A model generated the notes under the pieces. The model was not told the DNA's origin and searched no databases. It was given only the letters and a program-made list of their open reading frames with translations. A DNA stretch of 64,000 nt from Isoetes taiwanensis (lineage: Eukaryota; Streptophyta; Lycopodiopsida; Isoetales; Isoetaceae), in NCBI GenBank assembly GCA_021234155.1, contig JAJEKV010000174.1:885964-949963 (forward strand), read 5' to 3'. Positions within the stretch are counted from its first letter, which is position 1. The number at the start of each line of letters is the position of its first letter. The position numbers and the translations under genes are program-made. Below are positions 1 through 10,979 of the stretch, piece by piece.

Positions 1-117
1 TATTTAAAACAAGAATTTTTGTGGCAGTAGTCCTAACTTAATAAAGCTTGTCATGCACTTCAAATCATGTAATGAACGTAAACAACAAGGAAATGACATT
101 TAAAATATATCCAAATT

Positions 118-355
118 TTAATTATTGAAAATTTAGCCTTCAGAATACGAAAAACATATCTAATTTTCCAAAAAGGTAGCTATGAGAAATTATTCTCCAT
201 AATATACCCTAGATGCTATACCTGGCAGGAAGACGGTACGCCTGGCGTGTTATTTGAGGCAATCAATTATTCACGCTAATATATTTCTAATTATGCCTAT
301 ATAAATCCAATTCATGCTCTCAAAAATTCCATTCCTTCCCTCTTTTTTTTTCCGG
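118..355 (+). repeat. Direct repeat unit 1 (TATA-containing), partner at 1118-1410
   Basis: This stretch recurs about 1 kb downstream. The strongest match runs from the ATTCTCCATA/TATACCCTAGATG block through CACGCTAATATATTTCTAATTATGC to AAATCCAATTCA(T/C)GCTCTCAAAA. Weaker similarity extends left to a shared TTTAGCCTTC. The unit contains a TATATAAAT box near 298, so it looks like a promoter or terminal segment of an element. Whether the pair is a degraded LTR pair or a segmental duplication cannot be told from one window. Confidence 0.75.
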
Positions 356-442
356 CCTGCCATGACGCGTTCGACCTCTGCAGTGGAGCTTCATGAAGAA
401 CCCTAGATCTCTTCAAAAAGACCTCGGGTTGAATTCCCTACA

Positions 443-709
443 TTGATGTTTTATTTGCAGCAATCCGATGAAGAGGAGGAAGAAGTGGAAGTTTCAGAGC
501 AGGATTCACAGGAATTCCTGACTGCTCTGCTTCAGGGTTGGCTCGATCCTGAAACAGAGAATGAACTGTCTGAAGAAGAGTCGGAGGAAGAAGAAGAAGA
601 TTCAGTGGAAGAACGCGACTTCGACGAATTTCTGACATGGCTGCTGTTTTGTTTTTCCTTTTTGTACTTTTGTAGTGTAATTCTAACAGACATTGAAGAA
701 GAGAAGTGA
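443..709 (+). CDS. Acidic hypothetical protein or exon
   Basis: Open frame of 88 codons downstream of the first TATA-containing repeat. The product is very acidic, with Glu/Ser runs in two blocks, then a hydrophobic stretch (about residues 66-82) and an EEEK end. I do not recognise a family. TTTATTTGCAG at about 451-461 looks like a splice acceptor, so the true coding exon may start at CAATCCGATGAAGAG rather than at the ATG. It could be the first coding exon of a degraded element or simply chance GA-rich coding potential. Confidence 0.25.
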   Translation: MMFYLQQSDEEEEEVEVSEQDSQEFLTALLQGWLDPETENELSEEESEEEEEDSVEERDFDEFLTWLLFCFSFLYFCSVILTDIEEEK

Positions 710-1117
710 TGCAGTTCTCGGGCGAATCTTTTTTTTTTTGTTAAAGAAGTTGTGCTCATGCCTGAGTCTGGGCTTTCTTGTGTAAAACATATTGTGAAAA
801 GCCTTCGGACATCTGATTACAAGCCTCCGGGCTCCTGACATGTAAATGAATCCAAATTTTTGAATGAATTCAAACTTTTGTCTCTCCTAAATTTCGTATC
901 TCCAATTGTCTCTCCAAATTCTGGGGAACACTATAAACCAACCGGTTGAAATTGCATATTTTCCTGTTCAATTAGTGTATCACAGGAATTTTTCCGGCAT
1001 ATTTTCTTTAGTGTATCAATGGAAAATTTCCGGCTCTAAACATAAGATATCCGATTGGTCAAAGTAACCATAGGAAATTTTCCAATAGGACCTAAAAAGT
1101 TTCTTCAACACTTAAAA

Positions 1118-1410
1118 TCAAATTTAATTGAGGGCTGTAATTTAGCCTTCGTCCTTGAGAACAGGAAAAGACATATAAAAGATCTAAATTCTGATTTTCC
1201 AGATGCAATAAATGCAATAAAATGCCGTGAGAATTTATTGCATTAAATGCAATATTCTCCATATATACCCTAGATGATATACCTGGCGGAAAGACTGTAC
1301 GCCAGCGTGTTATTTCAAGCAATCAATTATTCACGCTAATATATTTCTAATTATGCTTATACAAATCCAATTCACGCTCTCAAAATTTTCTACCTATTCT
1401 TCCTTTCTTC
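1118..1410 (+). repeat. Direct repeat unit 2, partner at 118-355
   Basis: Second copy of the unit described at 118-355, with about 80-90 percent identity by eye in its last 150 bases. It contains an extra AT-rich insert with TGCAATAAA-type repeats before the TATACCCTAGATG block. A possible spliced exon follows at about 1613-1681, between a pyrimidine-rich CTCCACAG and AAG/GTTAGT, but I cannot assign a protein. Confidence 0.7.
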
Positions 1411-1937
1411 ATACGATTTGACAGCTGCGCTTCCGCTGTGTTTTGTTCTGCCCTCCTAGCGTGCTTGGATTTGCAAGACCGTGGTTGGATTAGCATGGTT
1501 AAATCTTGGTGAGCAGGCTTCTTTTCAGCAATGTTCGATGCTTTATGGGTTTTGCATCTTTGGTTTCGGCAATTCCTAACTTATTTGAAGACTCTGCCTT
1601 TTTTTCTCCACAGGCAAAAAAAGCATCTGTAGCAGTGGACATCGGAGCTCTATGCGTTCAACAAAAGCCTCAGAATTCAAGGTTAGTTCTGATTTTATTT
1701 TGAGATGCATGTCAAGAACATGTTTAATCCAAGAAGAGAAGCTCATTGATTTTGCTCGAGGCAGAGGAAGCAGATGATGTTTATGAAAGCAAGAATAGCT
1801 TTTTATAAACTTCATCTGCTTCTTTTTGTTTCGAATAAATCCTTGAGTTTCTTTTCTTGAATGAAACATGCTGTAGCATGCAAGTTTCTATTATGAATAG
1901 TAGAAAGCATTAGAAAACTCTCAAAGAATAAATTTAA

Positions 1938-2220
1938 AACACGCTAAGCGTGTTCCGAATACACGCTAAGCATGTTATTAATTGCCTGGTCTTTAGCTAG
2001 TTACTTATCTATCTGTATAGATTTTTTTCTCTTTGCTCAATGCACGCCAAGCGTGTATATTTTTTTCCATATTGGTTTACACGCCGAGCTTGTAAAACAT
2101 TTTATCCCTCTTAATACACGTCAAGCGTGTATATAGTTTCAACTCTTAGTTTAAACACGCCGGATGTGTCTATTTTTTCTGAGTTTATGATATATAAAAT
2201 AAATATAACGTGCTAGACGT
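1938..2220. repeat. Array of seven imperfect palindromes, ACACGC-N3-GCGTGT type
   Basis: Near-palindromes occur at 1938-1954 (arms AACACGC and GCGTGTT around TAA), 1961-1976, 2041-2057, 2077-2094, 2114-2131, 2153-2170 and 2208-2220. Spacing is irregular (20-70 bases) in AT-rich filler, while the arms are conserved or change together. The pattern suggests protein-binding sites rather than a slipped tandem repeat. The array ends just left of the copia LTR. Confidence 0.75.
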
Positions 2221-2228
2221 GAATACTG

Positions 2229-2577
2229 TGATAGAACTAGTGCAAAACTAGCACAAACCCCGCAAGATCGACTCAAGAGATAGAATAGAAGAACAAGAAC
2301 AACTCTATTGAGAAAGCAATGGGAAATACAATCTCTACTTCTGAGCATTGCATAGTATATAACGTACAATCAATATATACAACTGGTGAGACTAAGAATA
2401 GTAGTTTACTGTTTAACCACCGTCCACTAATTACGGCACTGATTTAGGGTCGGTGCTCAGTGCTGACAAAGTGTTGCCTTCTGTACATTTCAGCACTTTC
2501 TCAGCACCTGTGTGCTAAGTGCTGAACGACTGCTGTTTCAGCACATTATGCTTAGTCAGCATATTTATATTCCAACA
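2229..2577 (-). mobile_element. Copia 3' LTR (minus strand)
   Basis: On the minus strand the LTR begins TGTTGGAATATAAATATGC at 2577, directly after a polypurine tract, and ends ...CTATCA at 2229. The flank TACTG (2224-2228) matches TATTG (27321-27325) beyond the other LTR at 4 of 5 bases, a plausible 5-bp target duplication. The LTR's first 180 bases are homologous to 27141-27320. The LTR is rich in CAGCAC/GTGCTG motifs. Confidence 0.8.
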
Positions 2578-2586
2578 CTCTCCCTT
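2578..2586 (-). other. Polypurine tract of the copia element
   Basis: The minus strand reads AAGGGAGAG immediately before the TGTTGG start of the 3' LTR, the expected position for plus-strand priming. Confidence 0.75.
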
Positions 2587-3424
2587 AAATGTTGCTGACT
2601 AAGCAGAAGAAAATCAGCTGAAACCAAGGTAATCCTTCTCTCCCTTCAGCTGCAATTTCTTCATGCCCAAGCTCTCCTTCACATTGATGAACTTAGATCC
2701 AACTAATGGTTTGGTAAAGCCATCAGCAAACTGATCCTCTGAGGAGCAATGAACAAGTTGAGAAGATCCCATTTGGATCTGCTCACGGACAAAACACACA
2801 TAGGTGTCAATGTGTTTTGTCTTTGGGTGGTACTTAGCATCCTTGGCAAGATGGATGGTACTTGTGTTGTCGCACAATATAACAGCCGAGGATGAAGATA
2901 CCTGCAGATCTGTCCACAAATGTTTAAGCCATAACAATTCCTGCATTCCAACGCTGAGTGCTTTGAATTCTGCCTCCGTGGTGCTGATTGACACTGTAGA
3001 CTGTCTTTTGGACAACCATGTCAGCACGTTAGGCCCTATGAACATGACCATCCCTGTTGTGGACCTCCTGCTATCATGACAGTTAGCATGATCTACATCA
3101 ACAAAGACTTTCAGCTGGAAATCAGAGGACGTCTGATAAAAGAGACCCTTCAGATATGCCAGTAGTCTTTTAGCATCCTTCCAGTGCGACTGCCTAGGAT
3201 TGCTCATAAATCTGCTCAGCACTCCCACAGCAAAAGAGATATCAGGTCTAGTGACTGCGAGAATGCCCCTACCAAGCTTCGATAGAGTGTGGGATCACAC
3301 TCCTCACCATCGAAATCAAGCTAAAGCCTTATGCCTGGATCAAAAGGACTTGCCACAGCCTTGCAATCTTGCATACGATACTGCTGTAACATTTCTTTGA
3401 TATATTTCTGCTGAGAAAGATAGA
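2587..3424 (-). pseudogene. Copia pol, 3' part: end of reverse transcriptase and RNase H
   Basis: Minus strand. The open frame 2614-3228 encodes the Ty1/copia RNase H domain: SKRQSTVSISTTEAEF, then LCDNTSTIHLAKD and KTKHID. The same polyprotein continues upstream at 3321-3424 with the end of the reverse transcriptase (YLSQQKYIKEMLQQYRM, SPFDPGIRL). A frameshift or stop lies between the two at about 3230-3320. The catalytic Asp of RNase H appears as DVDHAN in place of the usual DADWA. The remaining part of this pol lies at 20832-22190, because the 17.4-kb element E1 is inserted at 3429. Confidence 0.92.
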
Positions 3425-3428
3425 TGCC
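3425..3428. other. Target duplication TGCC, left of E1
   Basis: TGCC precedes the left inverted repeat of E1 and is repeated at 20828-20831 after the right one. Removing one copy together with E1 gives the unbroken copia reading ...WQHSDG-IYLSQQ... on the minus strand. Confidence 0.95.
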
Positions 3429-3454
3429 GGGTGAAAGCATGTTGTAGTGGAACA
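3429..3454 (+). repeat. E1 left terminal inverted repeat (26 bp)
   Basis: Begins GGGTGAAAGCATGTTGTAGT and is identical over 26 bases to the reverse complement of 20802-20827. It shares the core GGGTRRAAGCATG with the ends of E3, E4 and the MITE at 22518. Confidence 0.95.
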
Positions 3455-4474
3455 CCCTGGGTGTCCCCCCTGTCCCCCCTAAAAATGTGGTGGGAGATAT
3501 CAAATTTGTGGTGCGATTTTAAATGTTTGTTTGGCGCCTAGTGCATGTACTGCCCGGATTCAATCATTTCTTGAACTGCAACAACCCGATTCCTACGCCA
3601 CCCGTCCCATTCCAATCTCCACCGAACCGATTTCTAAACCCACGACCCACCCGCGCCTTTCCTGAAGCACACGGCTATGGGGCTTAATCCGGTTGTGGAT
3701 CAATCCGGTTCATACTTTGAATCATTTAATTTGGAAGCAAATCTGCCAAAATCTCAAACCGAGAACACGGTAAGAGAAAGAGAACTCCAGAACAAGAACG
3801 GGATCATAAAAAGGCGCCAAAGGAAAAAGACAAAAAGGAAGCTAAAGAAGAATTAGCAAAAATTGCATCAGCAGAGGGAGGATCCACCGAGCGGCCTCTA
3901 CTAGGCGTCGGATGGTATTAAAATTGTTATCTTCATTTCATAGCACCACTAAAGGCTTGTCTAACAGCTGATAAGAAAGAGGTTTACTAGATTTTCTGCG
4001 AGGATGACACAATGGACAGCGTGACTTGGCTAAGATTTGAAAGATTTGCAAGCCAAGAGCATTGTGGTTAGCAACCTCGGGGCTTCCATTCAACTTGTGA
4101 AGAAGTCTAACAGCAATGCTGGTTTAGCACCAAGAGTAGTTGCCTTGCTATGGCCCAGTAAGAGGAAGCATTAATACCAAAGTGTTAATCCTGTCGCTGC
4201 TGCTCGGGGTTTTGGTAAACCGCCGGTGTTCATCCTAGGAATCTTACAAAAGCAAAATTGAAGAGGGAAGAGATAGATTGCAAAGGGGGAAATGGGTTTT
4301 GTACAAAAGAGTTAGAAGAGCGGGATGCAATTCCCAATTACGTCATAGAACTTGTGCAGCAATTTTGGACCGAAAAAAAAGAGGGTCTCTCCAAATGCAA
4401 AGGATGTTAAGTTCAGAAGATTGGAACGAAATGTAAGAGAGGATCATGCCACTCACTATCTGGAAGAATCACAG

Positions 4475-5108
4475 GTTATTTCATTTCTTCATCTTCACCA
4501 CATTTTTCATTGTTAATGTGGTATGTGGTTAGTGATTGCTTGTGATATGTGGTTGCTGTGGTTAGTGATTGCTTGTGGTGTGTGGTGCCTATTAATGCTG
4601 TGATATATGATATGTGCTGCCTAGTGTGGTGAGGCACGTGGTGTGAAATAAATGCTGTCAATATATGCTTTGTGGTGCCTAGTGTGGTGAATAATATGGT
4701 GTAAAATAAATTTTGTAATATATGCTATGTGGTCCCTAGTGTGGTGAATAACATGGTGTGGTGCCTAGTGTGGTGTCTAGTGTGGTGCCTAGTGTGGTGC
4801 CCAGTGTGGTGGTGCCTAGTGTGGTGAATAATATGGTGTAAAATAAATGCTGTAATATATTCTATGTGGTGCCTAGTGTGGTGAATAACGAGGTGTAAGA
4901 TGAATGTCTGTAATATATGCTATGTGGTGCCTAGTGTGGTGAAAAATATGGTGTACAATAAATTATGTAATATATGCTTTGTGGTGCCTAGTGTGGTGAA
5001 TAAGGAGGTGTAAGATGAATGTCTGTAATATATGCTATGTGGTGCCTAGTGTGGTGGAAAATGTAGTGTGCAATAAATATGCTGATCACCTTGTTATCTT
5101 CCTTGCAG
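4475..5108 (+). other. Conserved transposase intron (E1), filled with a TGTGGTG array
   Basis: Donor GTTATT follows ...GAATCACAG and acceptor CCTTGCAG precedes TTGCAATTGTTC. The intron position (after ..E-x-Q/I-S-Q) is identical in E3 (22317-23214) and in the remnant at 33457-33529, where it is only 73 bp. Confidence 0.75.
4505..5065 (+). repeat. E1 left motif array, GTGGTGCCTAGTGTGGTGAATAA units
   Basis: About 20 degenerate copies of TGTGGTG, mostly in units of TGTGGTGCCTAGTGTGGTGA alternating with AATATATGCTATG. The motif orientation is TGTGGTG here and CACCACA in the arrays toward the right end (10870-10900, 12908-12960, 14940-15480, 19230-19620), that is, inverted between the two sides of E1. 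Confidence 0.85.
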
Positions 5109-6484
5109 TTGCAATTGTTCAGGAAATTCAAGACGGAACATCCTAGTGTTATGATCAAACAGAGGATGTTTGAAAAGCTGAAACCATGGTTTGTTGTAAA
5201 ATTAAAGGACTTCAATAGTTGCTGCTGTATATACCATGTTAGAATGCAGATGCTAATAGATGGCTTCAATAGTATGAGAACTAAGCACCCAAAAAGCTGC
5301 AGCTGCACTTGTCAGCTTTGCAGGTCAGACATATATGGTGAATCTGGGGGCGTCTGAATACAAAATAAGTAGCACAAGAAGTCTGTGGCAGGGAATTTTA
5401 TGTGAGAAAACTAGCTTCCAACCTTACCATAAGAGGGAATGCATTCTGGGTGAGTGTAAAGAGTGTGGGATTAAGAAGTTCCCTATCTGCCCACATGAAC
5501 AATCTAGTGATAGTGGCATGGTGAAGTGGGAATACCTAGACTATGAAAAAACTGTATTCAGAGATGGCAGCAAGAAGTCTAAGCTCGTTCACCAACACAA
5601 TGAAACTGCAAGTCTTCCACTGGTGAACAAAATGTTGGAGAAGCTTCCAAAATTTCGCCAGTACAAAGAACTCCTTGATAACTTGCCTGGAGATGCTTAC
5701 CTATCCGTGGTTGACTTCGCAGAGAATTATACTTTTAAGGAGCAGAATGAAGTTCAGTCCATGCGCTGGGTCAACAACCAGATAACTATATTTGTTCAAA
5801 TAACCTATCAAAGTTGATCCAAGGGACGAACACCATTGAGAAGGAAACACACTACTATGTGCTGGGATGATAGGGAACATATCACACTTTTTGTTCAACA
5901 TTGTTTTATGAAACATTTTGAGTACTTAAAGCAGAAAGGCAATGTCCCCAAACATCACTATGTATTTTCAGATGGTGCTGCATCACAATTCAAAGCAGCC
6001 AGATCATTTTATTTTGTTGGAAGGTACAGTTGTGATACAGAGGTCAACATGATGTGGAACTTCTTTGGATCAAACCATGGAAAAGGTGAACATGATGGGA
6101 AGGCGCAGAATTGAAAAGATGGATAATGAGGTTCTAAAACTTAAACATCCCCGACATTAAACTAGATAATGCCCATGATGTGGTGAAAATTGCAGAGAAA
6201 CAATTTCAATGTGGTACATCCGAGTGGTGGATCGAAAATGGAAGAAAAGTTCGGAGATACTTCTGGGAAATAAAACCTGAGGATATCAACAGGAAAAAGG
6301 CTTGGGGTGCAGAGACAATTCCAGAAACCAGGCAAATTCATTCAGTCCATGGATTCAGAGACAGAAATCCAACACAGCTACATACCAGAAAGCTATCATG
6401 TTTTTGCAAAGCAATTGTTTGATGGAAAATGGGACATGTGTGAGAACAAATTGTATGTAGATGAATGGAACCTTAGAAGTCGTT

Positions 6485-7750
6485 GAACCATCCTCCAATG
6501 TTCATGCGGATGTGGAAGAGACCCAAGTCTACCGTGCCACTATACTCAACCTTGGCAAAATGTAATTTGGGGAAGCACTTAGAGAAGGAGAGACTTTGCG
6601 GTTGCTTTGACCTAAAGGGAATGAGGAGGATTCTCAGTATTTTGGATGTTGCTATGCACCAAGCCAAAATTTGAAGTTGAAAATGACTTCAGCGAACGGA
6701 AACTTGTTTATGAGAGGTGAAACCGTTGTGGGGCATTTACTATAGAAAGAAGCCTGGTCAAAGGTGATGTATGAGTTGTTGACAAACGAGCCAAAGTCAC
6801 TTGTATTCTCACCAAATTTGTGCTATCTCGAGTTCCCATGCGTGATCAAGAAAGATGCTCGAATCAAGCATGTGCTAGACCAGGCGTGATGAGGAAAAGA
6901 TTCTAGAAAACTTGCCCGAGGTTTTATCTCGATGAAGATAGCATGTCTCGATGAAGAATAGTTGAACACATTCTTACAAAAAGTTAGGAAATGATTCAGA
7001 AATTTTGAATATATGTTGTTGTGTTTTGCCTTGTTTGGGAATAATATAAGAAACTCAATTCCATGCTCAATTGTATTTTTTTTTTTTTTTTTTGAGTGAA
7101 TGGGGTTTTTCATTAATTATAGAAAAAGGTACAACATAGTGAGTGAGCCTTTATAGGTAGGCTACTCATGATAAAGCATGCAAATAAATACAAATGAAGT
7201 AGGTTTGTTGAAAGCACATAGCAATGTTTTATAATAACAAAGAGTAGTTGTGATATGTGTTGGCGTCAGCAACAGAAAGTGAGCGGCACCAATTCGCAGA
7301 AATGATCTAGATGTTAATAAGATGCGTAGTTATATGCGAATCTGTTTTTTGTCAAAAAGGGGAGAGGTGCAAGTCAATGATGTGGAAGAGTGGGGTGATT
7401 TGTGTGGAAATGGTAGGTGTTTAGGAATTCATGGTGAGCTCCTGAAATTAGGGCTGAAGTATAAGAGTGTTGCCATTTCCCGGTTTAGCTCAAGAATCAA
7501 TTGCCCGCATTGGTAGTGGACATCAAAATTATCAAAGTGCCATATGCATCCGCTGCACCCGTGATGATAATAGCATTCCTCGTAGTACTCAAACCATCGA
7601 CTGGTCATTCTTCTGCTGTTGCTTTCCATGAACCACCATATTTGATGCATAAGATATGTGCTCTATAATTCTATAGCCCATTCTAGTTCATCATCAGGGA
7701 TATCAATTATATCTATATCTGTGATGCCCCTAATCAGGCTTTGCCCACAT
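6485..7750. other. E1 interior without recognised gene
   Basis: Contains degraded sequence after the transposase stop, a poly-T run at 7077-7092 and several short open frames (for example 7429-7650 on the minus strand, Cys/Tyr-rich) that match nothing I know. The poly-T followed by unique sequence may mark the tail of a small retroelement on the minus strand. Confidence 0.4.
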
Positions 7751-7751
7751 G

Positions 7752-8060
7752 TCATGAGTGTATTGAATATCGTGGTACCAATCTCCGCCGGGAACAATCT
7801 ATATTAAGCCTTCCACCAAGTTCCAATGTCTCGCTAAGGTTCCTCATGTAATCTCCGGGAATAGTCAGATGTTTGTGGGGACTCGATTGTTGGTATTCAA
7901 AATCGGAGGCAAATTGCTCGGTCGAGATGCTCGCCCAACCTGGTCTCGTAAATAGAGGAACCGGTACACCATTAGCATCCAATCTTGGCAGAGTTTGAGA
8001 TCCTCTTTGATCCAGAGAGAGTGTATCCCAGTTTGGAGCAAAGTAGCTGAAGTGGTTCAT
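7752..8060 (-). CDS. Hypothetical frame, weakly like gene B
   Basis: 102-codon frame with WDTLSLDQRG and PRLDANGVPVPLF, which resembles WDNLSADPDHRG and PLNPATQIPFPYG in the gene-B frame of E4 (44347-45030, minus strand). The match is short and by eye. If real, it means E1 holds a second, inverted piece of gene B, implying a rearrangement or nested copy in the middle of E1. Confidence 0.3.
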   Translation of the reverse strand: MNHFSYFAPNWDTLSLDQRGSQTLPRLDANGVPVPLFTRPGWASISTEQFASDFEYQQSSPHKHLTIPGDYMRNLSETLELGGRLNIDCSRRRLVPRYSIHS

Positions 8061-8064
8061 ATCT

Positions 8065-9500
8065 TTTGACCATTAGAGTTTTTTTGAGGTCAAATAAGGG
8101 CCCTTACTCGATGCCGCCAAAAAGCTCAAGGCCAATGGGGGAGGCGAAGCTTGTATAGGATTTTATACCGAGCTCTAAAGTGCCTTCCGTGTGTCACCCT
8201 TAGGTAGGGTTCGCAATGCACGATGCCCGTGCCTCTTGGTGTGGGTGTACGAGGGGACAGAGACAATAATGATGCTCCCGCCCTCAATTCCTGCCCAAGG
8301 TTTTTCATTCCAAAACTTAAATGACAAATTCGTGCCAAGAGAGCTCAAATCGATATGCTCAAATCAATCTGCTTGCTCCGATTCGGTTGAAGTAAATTTG
8401 ATGAGCTTCTCTTATTAGTACATCTATTCCGCCACTCCATAATATTTTATGTATCGTTTTGTTGCTACAATGGGTAAGAAAACATACAACAAATAGTGTC
8501 AATTCCCGGCGGAGTTAATATCAAGTATGTTACTTTGATCTGCATATGCGATTTGTTTATTTTCTTCTTTTTGAAGCCTTTTGTTACAAGCAACGAGGCA
8601 GCCATTTTCTTGTTCACGCAGTAGAAGGTCGCCTGCTTCTTCTGTTTTTATTTAGAAAAACTTAAACATGGGGTTATGTAGATTAACTGATATTCATCAG
8701 ATTGCAAAGTAGTTAAAAAATAGACTCAATGGAGAGTTTGCGAATCTCTTGTTGAATTATTTTCATATCCTCGAGATTAAGAATCCTTTTTCTCCCTCAG
8801 CGTGTATATTTAGATCTTCCTTTTCTTCGTCGCTTTTAGCCTTAAAATTTTATCTTTGAAAGTTGCACTACCGTTGGGTTTTATGATTAGTGACTGTTGT
8901 ATACCGCTTGATTAACGTGTCTTGCATGTAGTTTTGCTTCTCTAAATCTTCCGAATAACCAACGAGGGATACTAACATGCTAAAGTGTTGTTGCTTTCGT
9001 GTATATTGTTGTGGATAATGAGCCATTTCTAAAAGCATATAATGCTTCTTTCAATAATGTTACAAGGCTTCCCCTTTTGAACATCCAAACAAAATAGTAC
9101 CCACGGCATAATAAACGCCTCCTTTTAAGTAAAGGAAACGCGGCTTTTTATGACCGCGACCACTATAGCTTTTGTTCATTTTTTTTTTTTTCGCAAGTCT
9201 AATTGTCCCCAAAAAATGCTCGGTAGTTTTTCATCACTTTGAGCTTCAATAAGGGCCCGAATCAAAAAGGGAAGCAGTTGATACAAAAACAGAACGCGAC
9301 CCAAGCAGATAGAGGAGGCGGAAGAGTCCCGCCAGAATCCGCATCAACAAACCGCCCAAAGCATGGCTGCCCCTAAACCGACCCGCAGAGCTTGATGCAC
9401 CGCCGTTGAATCTGAAGTCTCTCTCTCGCAATCATGATCCCAAATCCCAGCTTTGCTAGCCCGATCTGGTCCGGGTCTACAGAGGAGCCATTAATTGTTT
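8065..9500. other. E1 interior without recognised gene
   Basis: Only short frames are present, and none has a family signature. A poly-T run lies at about 9180-9191. A GGGCCC-containing AAGGGCCC motif appears at 8096 and 9251 but with no wider repeat that I can see. Confidence 0.4.
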
Positions 9501-9504
9501 AAGT

Positions 9505-10017
9505 GTGGAGCTAGCTCGGATCTGTAAAATTCGGCGTTTATGCAAGTTCCTCCCCCAAGAACTCTTGCCCGGGTATTCCAAACGCCATCTTCCGACCTCA
9601 AAGCTTGAATGGGCCTTACAAACTATAGAAGACAGAGAAAGATACATCAAGAAAATGGTTGCTCTTGATGGCAAGAAGCCCGCACCTAAATCTCCATGTT
9701 CAACCCGGGCAGAGGCGGGCCCGTTTTTGGGGTTTTGTAAAACTCAAGTTCAAATGCCAATAACTTTTGCAAATGTCAAGTCCATCCACAACTCAAGCAG
9801 ATTTGGCTTAAAATCTGGACAAAAACCCTTTGCCTATGAGCTCTTGCAAAAAAAGCAGAGAAATGATAACTATTTGCATGTGCCTTACCCGGTCCAAACG
9901 CTTTTTCTTTGCCAAAGCGACCTAGCTCGATTGGCTCCCAAAAGAATCTCTTGGACGTGCTTCAATTCCAAGAACCGGTATAAGCGTGCCCAAATAAACA
10001 CAAAGAATCCACCCTAA
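9505..10017 (+). CDS. Hypothetical protein, 170 codons
   Basis: Among the longest uninterrupted frames in E1. The product is basic (many Lys/Arg) with a possible helical stretch LEWALQTIEDRERYIKKMVAL, no signal peptide and no motif I recognise. It lies between the transposase and gene B on the same strand. It could be a cargo gene exon or a chance frame; codon use was not computed. Confidence 0.3.
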   Translation: MELARICKIRRLCKFLPQELLPGYSKRHLPTSKLEWALQTIEDRERYIKKMVALDGKKPAPKSPCSTRAEAGPFLGFCKTQVQMPITFANVKSIHNSSRFGLKSGQKPFAYELLQKKQRNDNYLHVPYPVQTLFLCQSDLARLAPKRISWTCFNSKNRYKRAQINTKNPP

Positions 10018-10979
10018 GGATTTAGCCCTCCAAATAATCAACGTAAGGCCTCGGGTTGCAAAGACACAAGGGTTTAGCCCCCAAATAGTCGCGATATGTA
10101 TAGAACTCCATCACGCTTTTGCCTTCCTAAATAAACATAGACGCCATACCCAATTCTTACGCCCTGAATTTTTCGGAAGGCGAGGGATGCATCATGCCAT
10201 TGGAAAACCAAAAAATGGAGGCAAACAGAGGCCCTTCTCGTCTGTAAAAGAAAGAGCCGATACCTTTGCTTAAAAAAAAAAAATATCAAACAACAGGGAA
10301 ATTTGGAGCCGATAGTCCAAGCTTGCCATTAATCCGATGGATTCCTCGACCGTTTCTCTCTTTCAAGCAACAAAACTCAGTAAAAATAAAGTGAGAGCTA
10401 GAATGAACATGATTGATCCATTACAGGAAGCTCGATATGCTTTCGGATTTGGGGAAAGCAAAGAAGATATAAATGAACATGATTGATCCATTACCGAAGC
10501 TCGATATGCGTTTTGCCAATCCGCAAGCAGCATAGAGACTCAAACAAGGGAAATATGACCTCCCAATTCCCCCCAATTTTCCACACGATATGTTATTATT
10601 GTCTCAGAATTAATAAAGCGATTATTTAACAAGACAAAAATTATTATAGGTTTGGGATGGCTTTTTGCCCGAGGCTACTGAGTTCGGCATGCCATGTTGG
10701 CATTTCTTAGAAGGCCCTTAATTGACCTCAAAAATCCTCTAAGGAGGCGTCCCTTTGAGCAGCAGGAAGGAGCATAAAATTGTGAAGGAGCGAAAGAGAA
10801 TTTGAATTTAGGGCTGACGGGCCATGTAAAACTTTATTTTTTTTTGGAAAAATTAGCCATAAATTTCCACACATGTTTCACCACATGTCTCACCATTGTT
10901 TCACTTTACTCTCTCTTCCCAGGGGCAGATCCTTCAACGGCTTTCCCGAAATGCTTTCCTTTTCCTTAATTCTCCCGGT

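Larger units (their letters stand above)
3770..6480 (+). pseudogene. E1 transposase (Sola-like), broken
   Basis: Degraded N-terminal coding (basic, Lys-rich) spans about 3770-4330. An exon ends ...YLEESQ at 4474, and an intron runs 4475-5108. The next exon starts at 5109 with LFRKFKTEHP, then a CCC-x2-H motif (SCCCIYHV) and a Cys cluster (KSCSCTCQLC). The catalytic-type core follows: VVDFAENYTFKEQNEVQS at about 5709-5762, then FSDGAASQFK at about 5969-5998, then NFFGSNHGKGEHDG at about 6058-6099. The C-terminus has RKLSCFCKA and a late Trp region. Lesions: TGA at 5815 within one continuous frame, frameshifts near 4380, 5340 and 6095-6160, and a stop near 6421. The family is the same as the fragments at 22200-23545, 33119-33740, 37040-38496 and 43056-43411. 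It is certainly not functional as it stands. Confidence 0.85.

Noticed and set aside
2804-3400. Plus-strand frames 2804-3079 and 3200-3400
   Set aside because: Antisense shadows of the copia RNase H and reverse transcriptase.
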